Assembly (NCBI GenBank): GCA_001314905.1
Contig: LJZT01000011.1
Location: 1-64,000 of the forward strand
Direction of reading: 5' to 3'
From: Phormidium sp. OSCR
GTDB lineage: Bacteria > Cyanobacteriota > Cyanobacteriia > Cyanobacteriales > Geitlerinemataceae
Length of the DNA: 64,000 nt
The notes under the pieces are model-generated. The model was not told the DNA's origin. It was given only the letters and a program-made list of their open reading frames with translations, and made no database searches. Every line of letters starts with the position of its first letter. Positions within the stretch are counted from its first letter, which is position 1. Positions 44,891 to 53,455 of this stretch are shown in pieces. Made by a program: the position numbers and the translations under genes.

Positions 44891-46216
44891 CTAGTCCGCA
44901 AAGTATTGGCGATAGAGTTCGCAACTGGGGACGGCCAGACGTTCTTTGAGGGTGATGGCCCCAAGGCCTTGAAGGCGATAGGCACTCTGATGGGGCAGTT
45001 CAATGCCGGCGGGGTTACGGGCCACCTGTTGCATGGCTTCGAGGAGACCTGGGTTCTGTTCCATCAGTTGCAGTTGTCGTCTCAGGTAGCTCCTGAAAAT
45101 TCTGTTGTGGGCGATCGCCTCGCTGGATAAGTCCTCGATGCTCAACTCGCCCTGAGCCAGATAAAACAAACAGAGTTGGCTTAAGTAAGGATGACCCCCG
45201 ACGAGGGTAAACATGGCCTGACTATAGGCTCCGGGAGGATTGAGACCGTAGCGACTGGTGAGTTGTTCAACTTCGACGAGGTTAAAGTTCGGTAATTCCA
45301 CCAGTAAGCCCACGTTAAAGGGGGATTGATGCAAGGTTAAGGGCAGCCAGACTTCGGTGGAGTGGATAATCGCTAACCGCAGGTTGGTCCAGATGGCTCG
45401 TTGTTCGAGGCCGTAACGCCCTTGTTCGTACCACGATCGCAGCATCCCAAAGAAGTCTGTGGCCACCTCTGGGTACGCAAACAGTTCGTCGAGTTCTTCG
45501 ATGACCAGTAATAATGGGGTTGGCGCGGCGGGTAACAGATAGGTTTCAAAGTAGTCTGAACAACTGTAACTGCTGCCAAATAAGTCATCCCAACGACTGG
45601 CGAGTTCGTTGGGCAGACCTAAGTCTTTGGCGACTACGGCACAGAACCATTGCAAAAACCGATCTGGGTCTTGCAGGACTTGACAATCTAAGCCCTGGAG
45701 GTTAACAACGGAAGTACGCAGGCCGCGATCGCGGGCATGACTCAGGGTTTGCGCCATCAATGAGGTTTTGCCGAATTGACGGGGAGCCTTGATGCGAATT
45801 AGCGCTCCCGGTTTGAGGATTTCTTGGGCGCATACTTGTTCGATCTCACTACGGTATATGTAAAAGGGTGAGTCCACGGGTAATTGTCCTTTTAGCGGTG
45901 CTTGTTGTAAGGCCGCAAAATCGGTTTCTGGAGAGTTTTGCTCCGGGTTGATGACATCGTGGTGACCCATTTTGAGGTTAAATGCCTCAAAATAGGAGTC
46001 TAAGGTTTGCCAATCGACGGGCTTCTGCCGACGACGGAGTTTGGTCAAGGTGTTCGAACTTAGTCCGGTTCGTTCTCCGAGTTGTTCTAAGGTGTAGGGC
46101 TTCCCCTGGTTGTCCTGGATACATGATAAATGCTCAGCTGCCTGTAACCGCTGCCAGCCCTGGGAGCTAAGAATTAAACCACGTCTTCGTTTGTTGGGAT
46201 GCGATCGTTCCACCAT
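44891..46216 (-). CDS. HTH-containing AAA-like ATPase, first gene of the AAA/WD40 operon
   Basis: This 441-residue protein has an N-terminal helix-turn-helix-like part at about residues 41-80 (YTLEQLGERTGLSSNTLTKLRRRQKP). The AAA-like (AAA_35) domain follows, with Walker A IKAPRQFGKTSLM at residues 142-154 and Walker B LLLVIEELDELFAY at about 237-250. It has LRLAIIHSTEVW and GGHPYLSQLCL motifs as in the two WD40 partners. It lacks the membrane helix and WD40 part. The usual interpretation for such HTH-AAA genes is a regulator or adapter for the linked AAA proteins; that is inference. Its upstream region carries four 10-bp repeats and a repeated TTAAGATA motif. Confidence 0.85.
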   Translation of the reverse strand: MVERSHPNKRRRGLILSSQGWQRLQAAEHLSCIQDNQGKPYTLEQLGERTGLSSNTLTKLRRRQKPVDWQTLDSYFEAFNLKMGHHDVINPEQNSPETDFAALQQAPLKGQLPVDSPFYIYRSEIEQVCAQEILKPGALIRIKAPRQFGKTSLMAQTLSHARDRGLRTSVVNLQGLDCQVLQDPDRFLQWFCAVVAKDLGLPNELASRWDDLFGSSYSCSDYFETYLLPAAPTPLLLVIEELDELFAYPEVATDFFGMLRSWYEQGRYGLEQRAIWTNLRLAIIHSTEVWLPLTLHQSPFNVGLLVELPNFNLVEVEQLTSRYGLNPPGAYSQAMFTLVGGHPYLSQLCLFYLAQGELSIEDLSSEAIAHNRIFRSYLRRQLQLMEQNPGLLEAMQQVARNPAGIELPHQSAYRLQGLGAITLKERLAVPSCELYRQYFAD

Positions 46217-46672
46217 GATAGGTCTTCAAAGATGTCAGGTTTTACACTGAAGGGTCGGGACCCCATTCTATATCTTAACAAGCCTGATTTATCTCTTATC
46301 TTGAGTCTGGGGGGTTGATTAAGATACGTTACTGCTCACTCCTGAATCTCGCCTGAACTTAAAATTCAAGGATTCTATAGCAAGCGAAGGTTCAGTTAAG
46401 ATACTCTTTGTTCGGCAAGGTTAGGCAAGGTTAGGCAAGGTCAGGCAAGAGCAACCACGAGGGATTACCCCTAAGTCTGTGTCCTAGGTGTCCCTGCTAT
46501 GACTCTAGTTCCCATTAGCGGATCGCCTCGGGTGGAACAACCTTTCTTGACACCTCATCTCTAAATTTTACCAAGTCACAGATTTCAGAAAATCCCTGAA
46601 TATTATGACTAAGTTTCCTGACAATTGGGATTAAGCTGCTTTCTTAAGTTGATATCGTTACTAGACTCAGTT
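46217..46672. promoter_or_regulatory. Upstream region of the AAA/WD40 operon with phased 10-bp repeats
   Basis: No gene is seen. Four 10-bp units lie in tandem at 46411-46450 (TTCGGCAAGG, TTAGGCAAGG twice, TCAGGCAAGA). They are spaced at one helical turn, so the same face is presented each time. TTAAGATA occurs at 46319-46326 and 46396-46403, and inverted at 46271-46278. These could be protein-binding sites for the HTH-AAA protein or another regulator; this is an inference. Confidence 0.5.
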
Positions 46673-46701
46673 TTGCAGTATGTAATACAATAGCGTATAT
46701 A
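46673..46701 (+). promoter_or_regulatory. Sigma70-like promoter
   Basis: TTGCAG (46673-46678) and TATATA (46696-46701) are separated by 17 bases, close to the bacterial consensus on the plus strand. It would start transcription near 46708, ahead of the doubtful 46721 frame and on toward the kinase gene at 47380. Confidence 0.55.
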
Positions 46702-46720
46702 GTTATTCATGTAAACCCAG

Positions 46721-47110
46721 ATGACTATTCTTACAGAATGTTTACCGGAGATAGCACGCAAAAGAACTCAGGTAAGAAGCGGTACAAACAGAACGTTTCA
46801 GGGGCTTGGATTGCCAAAAACCTTAGAGAATCTTATCGCGACCCAGATGCAGCATCGCCCTTCAATTCGCCATCGGTATGGTGGAGACGATCATCGTTTG
46901 TTAGTCCCGACTCAGGTCAACCCACATTGTCCAACGCAGACGAATCATCATCAGGACCAAGAGCGAGAGTCTCAGGAGCATTCAGAGACTGACCTGAGGA
47001 GCGATCGCTCTCAAGGGCCAACGATCTTTGCGAACATCACCAATCTAGTTTCTGAAGTTTTTGCCCTTGAAACACCCCAATCCTGTCTTTTAGTCGGGCT
47101 AATCCAATGA
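46721..47110 (+). CDS. Doubtful hypothetical protein or transcribed leader
   Basis: An open frame of 129 residues (MTILTECLPEIARKRTQVRS) follows a good promoter match. A second frame overlaps at 46738-46992, and the composition (many H, Q, T, R) is not that of a normal soluble protein. No ribosome site precedes the ATG. I recognise no domain. The segment could instead be a non-coding leader or RNA. From 47111 to 47379 I see no feature. Confidence 0.2.
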   Translation: MTILTECLPEIARKRTQVRSGTNRTFQGLGLPKTLENLIATQMQHRPSIRHRYGGDDHRLLVPTQVNPHCPTQTNHHQDQERESQEHSETDLRSDRSQGPTIFANITNLVSEVFALETPQSCLLVGLIQ

Positions 47111-47379
47111 TGTATCCCATATAACTCTCAATCATGGAATAGATGTCAACATGGTACTTAAACGCACAACTTGGGGCTGATGTGCCTTATCCATCTCCCC
47201 CATAGACTTAGAAGGTGACCAGGCTTAATCATCTTCAAATCAGCTAGGGTTTAGAATGATCACAGGGTCAGGAACACGACGAGGATCATCTCCGTGAACT
47301 CCTTAGGCTTTATCCCAGTCTATTACGTCTGAGGTGGATTCTCTCCAAGCCGATCGTTTAATAAGCCATAACGAAACAA

Positions 47380-49896
47380 ATGTGGGACATTTTTAAGCAA
47401 CTGATACAAACCATCTTTTCACCCAGTCAGAGCTATATGCCTCATGGCCACTGTTATCTCTGGCAAACCCCCTTGGTGGGTCTTCATGTCGTGAGTGATG
47501 CTCTGATTGCTTTAGCTTACTTCTCGATTCCCATTCTCTTGATTTACTTCGTGGCCCAGCGTCGAGATATTCCCTTCCTAAGGGTGTTCTACCTGTTTGG
47601 TGCATTTATTGTCCTCTGTGGTCTGGGACATCTCTTAGAAATTTGGACCCTCTGGTATCCGGCCTATTGGTTGTCAGGAGTTGAACAGGCGCTCACCGCT
47701 GTGGTCTCCTGCTATACGGCTGTTTCTCTGGTGACACTGCTGCCTCAGTTTCTGTCTCTGAAAACCCCGCAACAATTGGAAACGGTCAATTCAGTCTTGC
47801 AAGCGGAAGTTGAGCGTCGGCGAGAGATTGAAGATGAACTGCGACAGGCGAATCAATCCTTAGAAGCGCGAGTGCAGGCCCGTACCGCTGAACTCGAAGC
47901 CAGTCAGGCCCAATTGCAAGAGGCGCAACGGATTGCCCATATTGGCAGTATTGATTATGATCCCCATAGCGGTGAAATTCACGCCTCAGAGGAGATTCGC
48001 CGCATCTATCGCCTCGATGATACAGGCGATCGCCCCTTACGGCTCAAAGACTTCCTCAAGACCATCCATCGGAGCGATCGCGCCGCCTGGTGGCAGGCCC
48101 AGCACCGATTACTCGATAGCGGTGAATCCCTGCACCTAGAACATCGCTTGCAGTTCCCCGATGGGGAAATTCGCTATTTAGACATCAAAGGGGAAGCCCA
48201 ACGAAGTCCCTCGGGTGAGGTGGTTCAACTGTATGGGGTGGCGATCGATATTACCGAACAAAAACGGGCAAAACAGCGGTTAGAACGACAGATGCAACGC
48301 ATCCAACTCGTGGCCAAAACCTTGAAACAAGTCTGGTCTTCTCTCAACTTTGAGGAGGTCATGCAAGTCATTGTCGATGAGGTTCGTCAGTTCCTCAACA
48401 TTGAGCGAGTTGTGATTTACCGCTTTCAACCCGACTGGAGTGGGTATGTCGTGGTTGAGTCCGTGTCAGACTCCAATTTAGCCATCCTCGGTCGACATTT
48501 TGAGGATGACTGTTTCCGTCACGACTATATCCACCAGTACCAACGGGGACGCATTCGAGGCATTGAGAACGTCGCTACCAGCAACCTCCCCGACTGTCAC
48601 AAGGCCTTACTGAAGGGGATTCAGGTCAAAGCCAATTTAGTCTTACCGCTGCTGTGGCACCCCCACTCCTTTGACGATGAACCGGAACTGTGGGGCCTGT
48701 TGATTGCTCATTCTTGTCAGCAAACCCGGCCCTGGCCCGAGCCGGAAGTGGAGGTGTTGCAACAACTGACGGTGCAACTCGGTATCGCCTTGCGTCAGCA
48801 TAATCTGATTAGATCCCTGAAAAGCGAATTAGCAGAACGCCACCAGATTGAAGCGGCGTTGCGGGATTCCGAAGCCGCTGAACGCCAAAAAGCTGACAGA
48901 CTCCATCGAACGCTGCAAACCCTACAACAAACTCAGGCAAAACTCGTGCAATCAGAAAAAATGGCCTCGTTAGGACAACTTGTGGGAGGTCTGGCCCATG
49001 AAATTAATAATCCCATCAGCTTTATTTACGGTAATATCAGTCATGCTCGTGATTATAGTGAGCAGTTGTTGGACTTGATTTATCTCTATCAGACCTATTA
49101 CCCGGAAACCCATGAGGCGATCGCCGATCTCCTCGAAGCTATAGATTTAGATTTTGTCCGGGAAGATTTCCCGCAACTACTCGATTCGATGGCAGTCGGT
49201 GCCGATCGCATTCGGGATATTATCCTCTCCTTGCGCAATTTCTCTCGTTTAGATGAGTCAGAGCAGAAAGTCGCCGATATTAACGCCAGTATCGAGAGTA
49301 CCCTAACCATGATTCAGGCTCGTCTGTCTCAAGCCGCGTCGCGATCGTCGATTGAGATGATCAAGGAATATGGAGACTTACCAAAAATTCGGTGTTATCC
49401 AGGACAACTCAATCAGGCGCTGTTTAATATCCTCAATAATGCCATTGATGCCTTAGAAGACCGTCTAAGACAAGAGCCGACCTTTAAGCCAGAATTACGG
49501 GTGACAACGGAGTTTTTGGCATCTCGAAGCCACGATGAAACAGTGAAGATGGAAGGGATTGAAGGAGGCCAGCCGCAGCTGCATGAAAAAGCGCTTGAGG
49601 GGGCGATCGTGCGGATTAAAATCACCGACAACGGTCTGGGAATCCCCCAGGATTTAGTTGAACGCATCTTCGACCCTTTCTTCACCACAAAACCCATTGG
49701 CAAAGGGACGGGACTGGGGCTATCAAATGCCTATCAAATTATTGTAGAACAACATCAAGGAGCATTTTACTGTCAACCCCATTCTCCCTCAGGCACTCAG
49801 TTTATCATCGAGTTACCGGCCCACCAATTCTCATCAGATTCTGAGGAGTTGAATGATCTTCGTGACCGGTTAGCCCAATTACAGCAGTCTGGGTAA
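47380..49896 (+). CDS. Ethylene-receptor-like sensor histidine kinase (ethylene-binding domain, PAS, GAF, HisKA, HATPase)
   Basis: This is an 838-residue protein. Residues 25-125 hold membrane helices with the ethylene-binding signature: D40, Y47, I50, P51, I77, C80 and H84 (in FIVLCGLGHL). Each equals the Arabidopsis ETR1 residues D25, Y32, I35, P36, I62, C65 and H69 with a constant offset of 15; C65 and H69 bind copper there. A coiled segment follows, then a PAS domain (about 185-300, ending GVAIDITEQKRA). A phytochrome-type GAF domain (about 310-475) comes next, then a HisKA domain with H540 in LAHEINNPISF and an ATPase domain ending TDNGLGIP and GKGTGLGLS. No receiver domain or response regulator is adjacent. 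It likely senses ethylene or a related small ligand. Confidence 0.9.
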   Translation: MWDIFKQLIQTIFSPSQSYMPHGHCYLWQTPLVGLHVVSDALIALAYFSIPILLIYFVAQRRDIPFLRVFYLFGAFIVLCGLGHLLEIWTLWYPAYWLSGVEQALTAVVSCYTAVSLVTLLPQFLSLKTPQQLETVNSVLQAEVERRREIEDELRQANQSLEARVQARTAELEASQAQLQEAQRIAHIGSIDYDPHSGEIHASEEIRRIYRLDDTGDRPLRLKDFLKTIHRSDRAAWWQAQHRLLDSGESLHLEHRLQFPDGEIRYLDIKGEAQRSPSGEVVQLYGVAIDITEQKRAKQRLERQMQRIQLVAKTLKQVWSSLNFEEVMQVIVDEVRQFLNIERVVIYRFQPDWSGYVVVESVSDSNLAILGRHFEDDCFRHDYIHQYQRGRIRGIENVATSNLPDCHKALLKGIQVKANLVLPLLWHPHSFDDEPELWGLLIAHSCQQTRPWPEPEVEVLQQLTVQLGIALRQHNLIRSLKSELAERHQIEAALRDSEAAERQKADRLHRTLQTLQQTQAKLVQSEKMASLGQLVGGLAHEINNPISFIYGNISHARDYSEQLLDLIYLYQTYYPETHEAIADLLEAIDLDFVREDFPQLLDSMAVGADRIRDIILSLRNFSRLDESEQKVADINASIESTLTMIQARLSQAASRSSIEMIKEYGDLPKIRCYPGQLNQALFNILNNAIDALEDRLRQEPTFKPELRVTTEFLASRSHDETVKMEGIEGGQPQLHEKALEGAIVRIKITDNGLGIPQDLVERIFDPFFTTKPIGKGTGLGLSNAYQIIVEQHQGAFYCQPHSPSGTQFIIELPAHQFSSDSEELNDLRDRLAQLQQSG

Positions 49897-49923
49897 CTAT
49901 CGGCTAGGCTAACCGGAGTATCC

Positions 49924-49945
49924 AGACAATGTGCAGACAATGTGC
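49924..49945. repeat. 11-bp tandem duplication
   Basis: AGACAATGTGC occurs twice in a row between the kinase gene and the convergent exported-protein gene. No other feature is seen in the 49897-50013 gap apart from a GGCTAGGCTAACC segment that could form a weak hairpin. Confidence 0.85.
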
Positions 49946-50013
49946 AAAGAATGGAGCCAAGGGATTGCCCACCTGTTTGTTAGCTGTGTTTTGTCAACCG
50001 TTTTTATCAAAAA

Positions 50014-50622
50014 TTAACGTAAATTAAATGAGCTTAAAAAGCGTTGAGCATTCTCAGTCCAATTGCCTGAATTGCCACTTTTAGACGTGACCATCACTTG
50101 ATAAAGCCGGTCATTGACCAAATAGAAATGAGCATAGCCCGCCGCACCATCCGGGGTCATATATTCAACCACTAACCCCGGATAGCCCTGTAAGCGGCGG
50201 GACTGAGTTACCACATCCTCGGCCTGAACTCCCCCGAGAAACCCCTCTTTCACCGCATCGAGGAACTCTGACGGCTCACCAATGCGGCTAATAAACTCTT
50301 GAGGATAATCAGCATAACTAATCAGATAATCAGCCGAAGCATCCTCACAGGCAAAAGAATATAAGGGAATCGACTCTCCCGGCAAATCAAGCATCTGTTG
50401 CATCCGTTCAGGAGGCTTCGGTAACATCACCTCAAACCGCCCTTCAGTCGATTCAAAGGCTCGCCAGGCTGTTGAGGCTTGCGCGAGGGGGCTAACATCA
50501 GAGCTAACGTTAGAGTGAACATCAGAGCTAAGGGACCATCCTTGAGCCTGTCGAGCCAGACTCGGAGATAGGCTCACCAGTAGCGTGCAACATGAGATCA
50601 GTAAGAGCCGATTGGCGTTCAT
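50014..50622 (-). CDS. Exported protein of unknown function
   Basis: This protein of about 202 residues has a signal peptide at the start (NANRLLLISCCTLLVSLSPSLARQAQGW). The mature part starts WRAFESTEGRFEVMLPKPPERM. It continues with YLISYADYPQEF and EYMTPDGAAGYAHFYLVNDRLYQVMV, ending WTENAQRFLSSFNLR. Cyanobacteria have many small exported proteins with this W-x-x-F-x-S-x-E-G-x-F-x-V-x-x-P pattern, distantly like PsbP-type folds, but I cannot assign a role. I start at 50622 because the nine upstream residues precede the natural signal peptide. It lies downstream of parA on the same strand. Confidence 0.7.
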   Translation of the reverse strand: MNANRLLLISCCTLLVSLSPSLARQAQGWSLSSDVHSNVSSDVSPLAQASTAWRAFESTEGRFEVMLPKPPERMQQMLDLPGESIPLYSFACEDASADYLISYADYPQEFISRIGEPSEFLDAVKEGFLGGVQAEDVVTQSRRLQGYPGLVVEYMTPDGAAGYAHFYLVNDRLYQVMVTSKSGNSGNWTENAQRFLSSFNLR

Positions 50623-50641
50623 GAGATGGGTAGAATTGGAT

Positions 50642-50680
50642 AAACACAAGGGGGGACAAACACAAGGGGGGACTCCCCCT
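50642..50680. repeat. Tandem AAACACAAGGGGGGAC repeat with a short hairpin
   Basis: A 16-base unit occurs twice in succession (from about 50642). AGGGGG (50665-50670) and CCCCCT (50675-50680) can pair across GACT. It lies between parA and the downstream exported-protein gene. No T-run follows on the minus strand, so a terminator role is unproven. Confidence 0.6.
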
Positions 50681-50708
50681 CAGGGATAGGGGCCGTCTTA
50701 CCTTGCTT

Positions 50709-51635
50709 TCATTCTAATTTGGATAAGCGGACGCTGCGGGCGGCGGGTGTCAAGGTTTGTAACTTTTGTAAGAGTTCGTTGGTGACGGTACGGAAGGCTT
50801 TGGAACCGGCGGAGTTGGGATCACTCAGGACTACAGGTTTAAAGCTATCAACAGCCCGTGAGACGCTTACATCCATGGGAATGGAGGTTTTAAAGATTTG
50901 GGCTTCGTTAAACTCCTGACGAACTCGCTTCATCACTTGTTTGTAGTAGCGTCCCGCCAAGATACTGCGAGACATGGTAAAGACAATACCAATCAGTTGG
51001 GTTTGGACTTTTTTCTCGATTTGATGAATTTCAATCAGCTTTTTCACCTGTCGTTCGAGAAGCTGCATCCCAATGTAGGAGAGCGGTTCAGGCTTAGCGG
51101 GAATCAGGTAGAAGTCACTACAGACGAGACTGCTGCGGGTGACGAGGTTGTAACTCGGGGCGCAGTCGAGGAGGATGAAGTCATAGTCATCGACGACGGG
51201 TTTGAGAATCCCGCGCATTAGGGAGTCTTCAAAGGTATTCCAAACGCCCTCGAAGTTTCGTTCTGGGTTGCGAATGGCTTTGCGATAGAGGACTTCGGAG
51301 ACGAGGAAGTCGTTATAGAGGTCGATGTCTCCGGGAAGGACATCAATTCCTTGCAGATTACCGCCATAGGGACGAATGATATCCCGAACGGGACTTTCGG
51401 TGAGATCGCCGGTGATGGCTTTTTGTAGGAGATGTTTGAGAGTTCCTTTGTCTTTACGGATTTTCGCGAAATCCGTGGGGGACATCAGGGACAAGGTGGC
51501 ACTGACTTGGGGATCGAGATCCACCACCAGCACCCGTTGGCGGTGTTCTTTAGCTAAACACGCGGCCATATTGACGGTGAGGGTGGTTTTCCCTACACCG
51601 CCTTTCATGTTTGTTGTGGCAATTAGATAACCCAT
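50709..51635 (-). CDS. ParA family ATPase
   Basis: This 308-residue protein has a deviant Walker A (ATTNMKGGVGKTTLTVNMA, residues 6-24) and VLVVDLDPQVSATLSL for the A' box. It also has FILLDCAPSYNLVT (Walker B) and LVCSDFYLIPAKPEPLS. These mark a ParA/MinD-type positioning ATPase. No ParB or centromere-like repeat is next to it, so it may position something other than DNA, as some cyanobacterial ParA proteins do. No McdB-like partner is visible either. It ends just before the short repeat at 50642-50680. Confidence 0.9.
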   Translation of the reverse strand: MGYLIATTNMKGGVGKTTLTVNMAACLAKEHRQRVLVVDLDPQVSATLSLMSPTDFAKIRKDKGTLKHLLQKAITGDLTESPVRDIIRPYGGNLQGIDVLPGDIDLYNDFLVSEVLYRKAIRNPERNFEGVWNTFEDSLMRGILKPVVDDYDFILLDCAPSYNLVTRSSLVCSDFYLIPAKPEPLSYIGMQLLERQVKKLIEIHQIEKKVQTQLIGIVFTMSRSILAGRYYKQVMKRVRQEFNEAQIFKTSIPMDVSVSRAVDSFKPVVLSDPNSAGSKAFRTVTNELLQKLQTLTPAARSVRLSKLE

Positions 51636-51710
51636 CCGTCAGTACACCGATTGCTGTTCGCACTTCAATCTAACAGATCGGCGATCGCCTCATCTTATTT
51701 CTGTGGCAGT

Positions 51711-53381
51711 TCACAACTGGTTGGGGCGATCGCGACTGATTTGCCAGCTTAGGACAACCACGGGAATCATGCCGATGACCATTAAGGCCAGGGCCGGGCC
51801 GGAGGCTTCGGCCAGACGCTCATCGGAGGCGAGGTTGTAGACATGGATCGCGAGGGTGTCTAGGTTAAACGGACGAATGATCAAAGTCGCGGGGAGTTCC
51901 TTCATCACATCCACGAAGAGAATCATGGCGGCGGTGAGAATCCCTCGCCAGAGCAGGGGGATATGGATTTGAGTTAGGGTAGCCAGAGGGCTATGGCCGA
52001 GACTGCGGGAGGCTTCGTCGAGGTTGGGGGAAATTTTAGCCAAGCTCGATTGGATGCTACCAAGAGAGACGGCCAGATAGCGGACGAGATAAGCGAAAAT
52101 CAGCACCGTCATGGTTCCACTGAAGAGCAGGCCCGTAGAGACGTTGAAGGTGGCTTGTAGCCAACGGTCAATGGCGTTGTCTAAGGCTCCGACGGGGACG
52201 AGGATGCCGACGGCGATCGCCGAACCGGGGACGGCGTACCCCATGCCAGAAATGCGAGCGGCGGTTTTCATGAGTTGGGAGGGGTTCAGACGCACGCCAT
52301 AGGCCAGAATCAGGGTGATGATCACGCCGATGAAGGCGGTGAGGCCCGCCAGGAGCAGACTGTTACGGGCAAAGTCCCAAAAGCGCGGCCCGAAGGTATC
52401 TTGGGCATGATTGACGGCCATCTGTAGCAGTACAGCGGCGGGAATGAGGAAGCCTAGGGTAATCGGGAGGAGACAAACGCCGGCGGCCAGGAGTCCTCGA
52501 CTCCCGTCTAGGGTATAGCGAGCGGGGGGTTGGGAGTTGGCCGAGGGTTCGTAGTATTGGGCTTGACGACGCGATCGCTGTTCGAGCCAGAGCAGGGCAA
52601 AGACAAAGATCAACAGAACCGCGGCCAGTTGACTGGCGGCCATGCGTTCTCCGAAGCCGAACCAGGTGCGGTAAATGCCGGTGGTGAAGGTGTCGACGCT
52701 GAAATATTGCACGGTTCCGAAGTCGTTTAGAGTCTCCATGAGGGCCAGGGCTGTGCCTGCGGCGATGGCGGGACGAGCTAGGGGCAGGCCGACGGAGAAG
52801 AAACTCTGCCAGGGATTGGCCCCGAGAACGCGACTAGCTTCGATGGTGCAGATGGATTGTTCGAGGAAGGCGACGCGGCTGAGGAGATAGACGTAGGGAT
52901 AGAGCGTTAGGCTCAGTAGGGCGATCGCCCCCCAAAGGGAGCGGATATTGGGAAACCAATAGTCGTCAAACCCCCAACCGGTGAGAGTCCGCAGGCTGGT
53001 TTGTACGGGACCAGCAAAGTCGAGAAATTCCGTATAGGTGTAGGCCAGCACATACGCGGGGGCCGCCAGGGGAAGTAACAGGCCCCATTCCAAGATTCGC
53101 CGTCCAGTAAACTCACAGGCGGCCACCAACCAGGCACTGGCAACTCCCATGATGATGACGAGAAAACCTACCCCCATCATGAGGATGAAGGTGTTTTCGA
53201 TGTAGCGAAACAGGACTGTGGCAATGAGATGCTCCCAAATTTCTCGGGAGTCATGCACAAAACTACCTAGGATAAAGAAGACGGGAGTGGCGACGGCCAA
53301 AGCAATGGCGATCGCCACTCCTGTCCAGAGTGACCCAGCCAGATTCAAGCTAGGGAAACATTTGCGAACAGTTTGCAACAT
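51711..53381 (-). CDS. futB: Iron(III) ABC transporter permease
   Basis: This 556-residue integral membrane protein has about 12 helices and two copies of the permease core. The EAA-type loops are EASRVLGANPWQSFFSVGLPLARPA (about residues 183-207) and EASRSLGHSPLATLTQIHIPLL in the second half. This two-domain layout is that of FutB/FbpB/SfuB permeases, which move Fe3+ brought by FutA with ATP from FutC. Neither gene is adjacent here, as is usual in cyanobacteria, where fut genes are scattered. A GCGATCGC lies just after its start. Gene symbol by family likeness. Confidence 0.85.
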   Translation of the reverse strand: MLQTVRKCFPSLNLAGSLWTGVAIAIALAVATPVFFILGSFVHDSREIWEHLIATVLFRYIENTFILMMGVGFLVIIMGVASAWLVAACEFTGRRILEWGLLLPLAAPAYVLAYTYTEFLDFAGPVQTSLRTLTGWGFDDYWFPNIRSLWGAIALLSLTLYPYVYLLSRVAFLEQSICTIEASRVLGANPWQSFFSVGLPLARPAIAAGTALALMETLNDFGTVQYFSVDTFTTGIYRTWFGFGERMAASQLAAVLLIFVFALLWLEQRSRRQAQYYEPSANSQPPARYTLDGSRGLLAAGVCLLPITLGFLIPAAVLLQMAVNHAQDTFGPRFWDFARNSLLLAGLTAFIGVIITLILAYGVRLNPSQLMKTAARISGMGYAVPGSAIAVGILVPVGALDNAIDRWLQATFNVSTGLLFSGTMTVLIFAYLVRYLAVSLGSIQSSLAKISPNLDEASRSLGHSPLATLTQIHIPLLWRGILTAAMILFVDVMKELPATLIIRPFNLDTLAIHVYNLASDERLAEASGPALALMVIGMIPVVVLSWQISRDRPNQL

Positions 53382-53455
53382 TGAGGGTATAGATAATTCC
53401 CAATTCCCCGAATAAGGGACGATGGTTTATGAGCATCGCCACTTATTTTTGCAGA

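Noticed and set aside
46673-46701. NtcA-binding site in the promoter region
   Set aside because: A GTA and TAC pair is present, but the spacing is 5 bases and not the required 8.
50709-51635. Plasmid origin or partition locus
   Set aside because: ParA stands alone without ParB, centromere repeats or a replication gene, and the neighbours are chromosomal-type genes.
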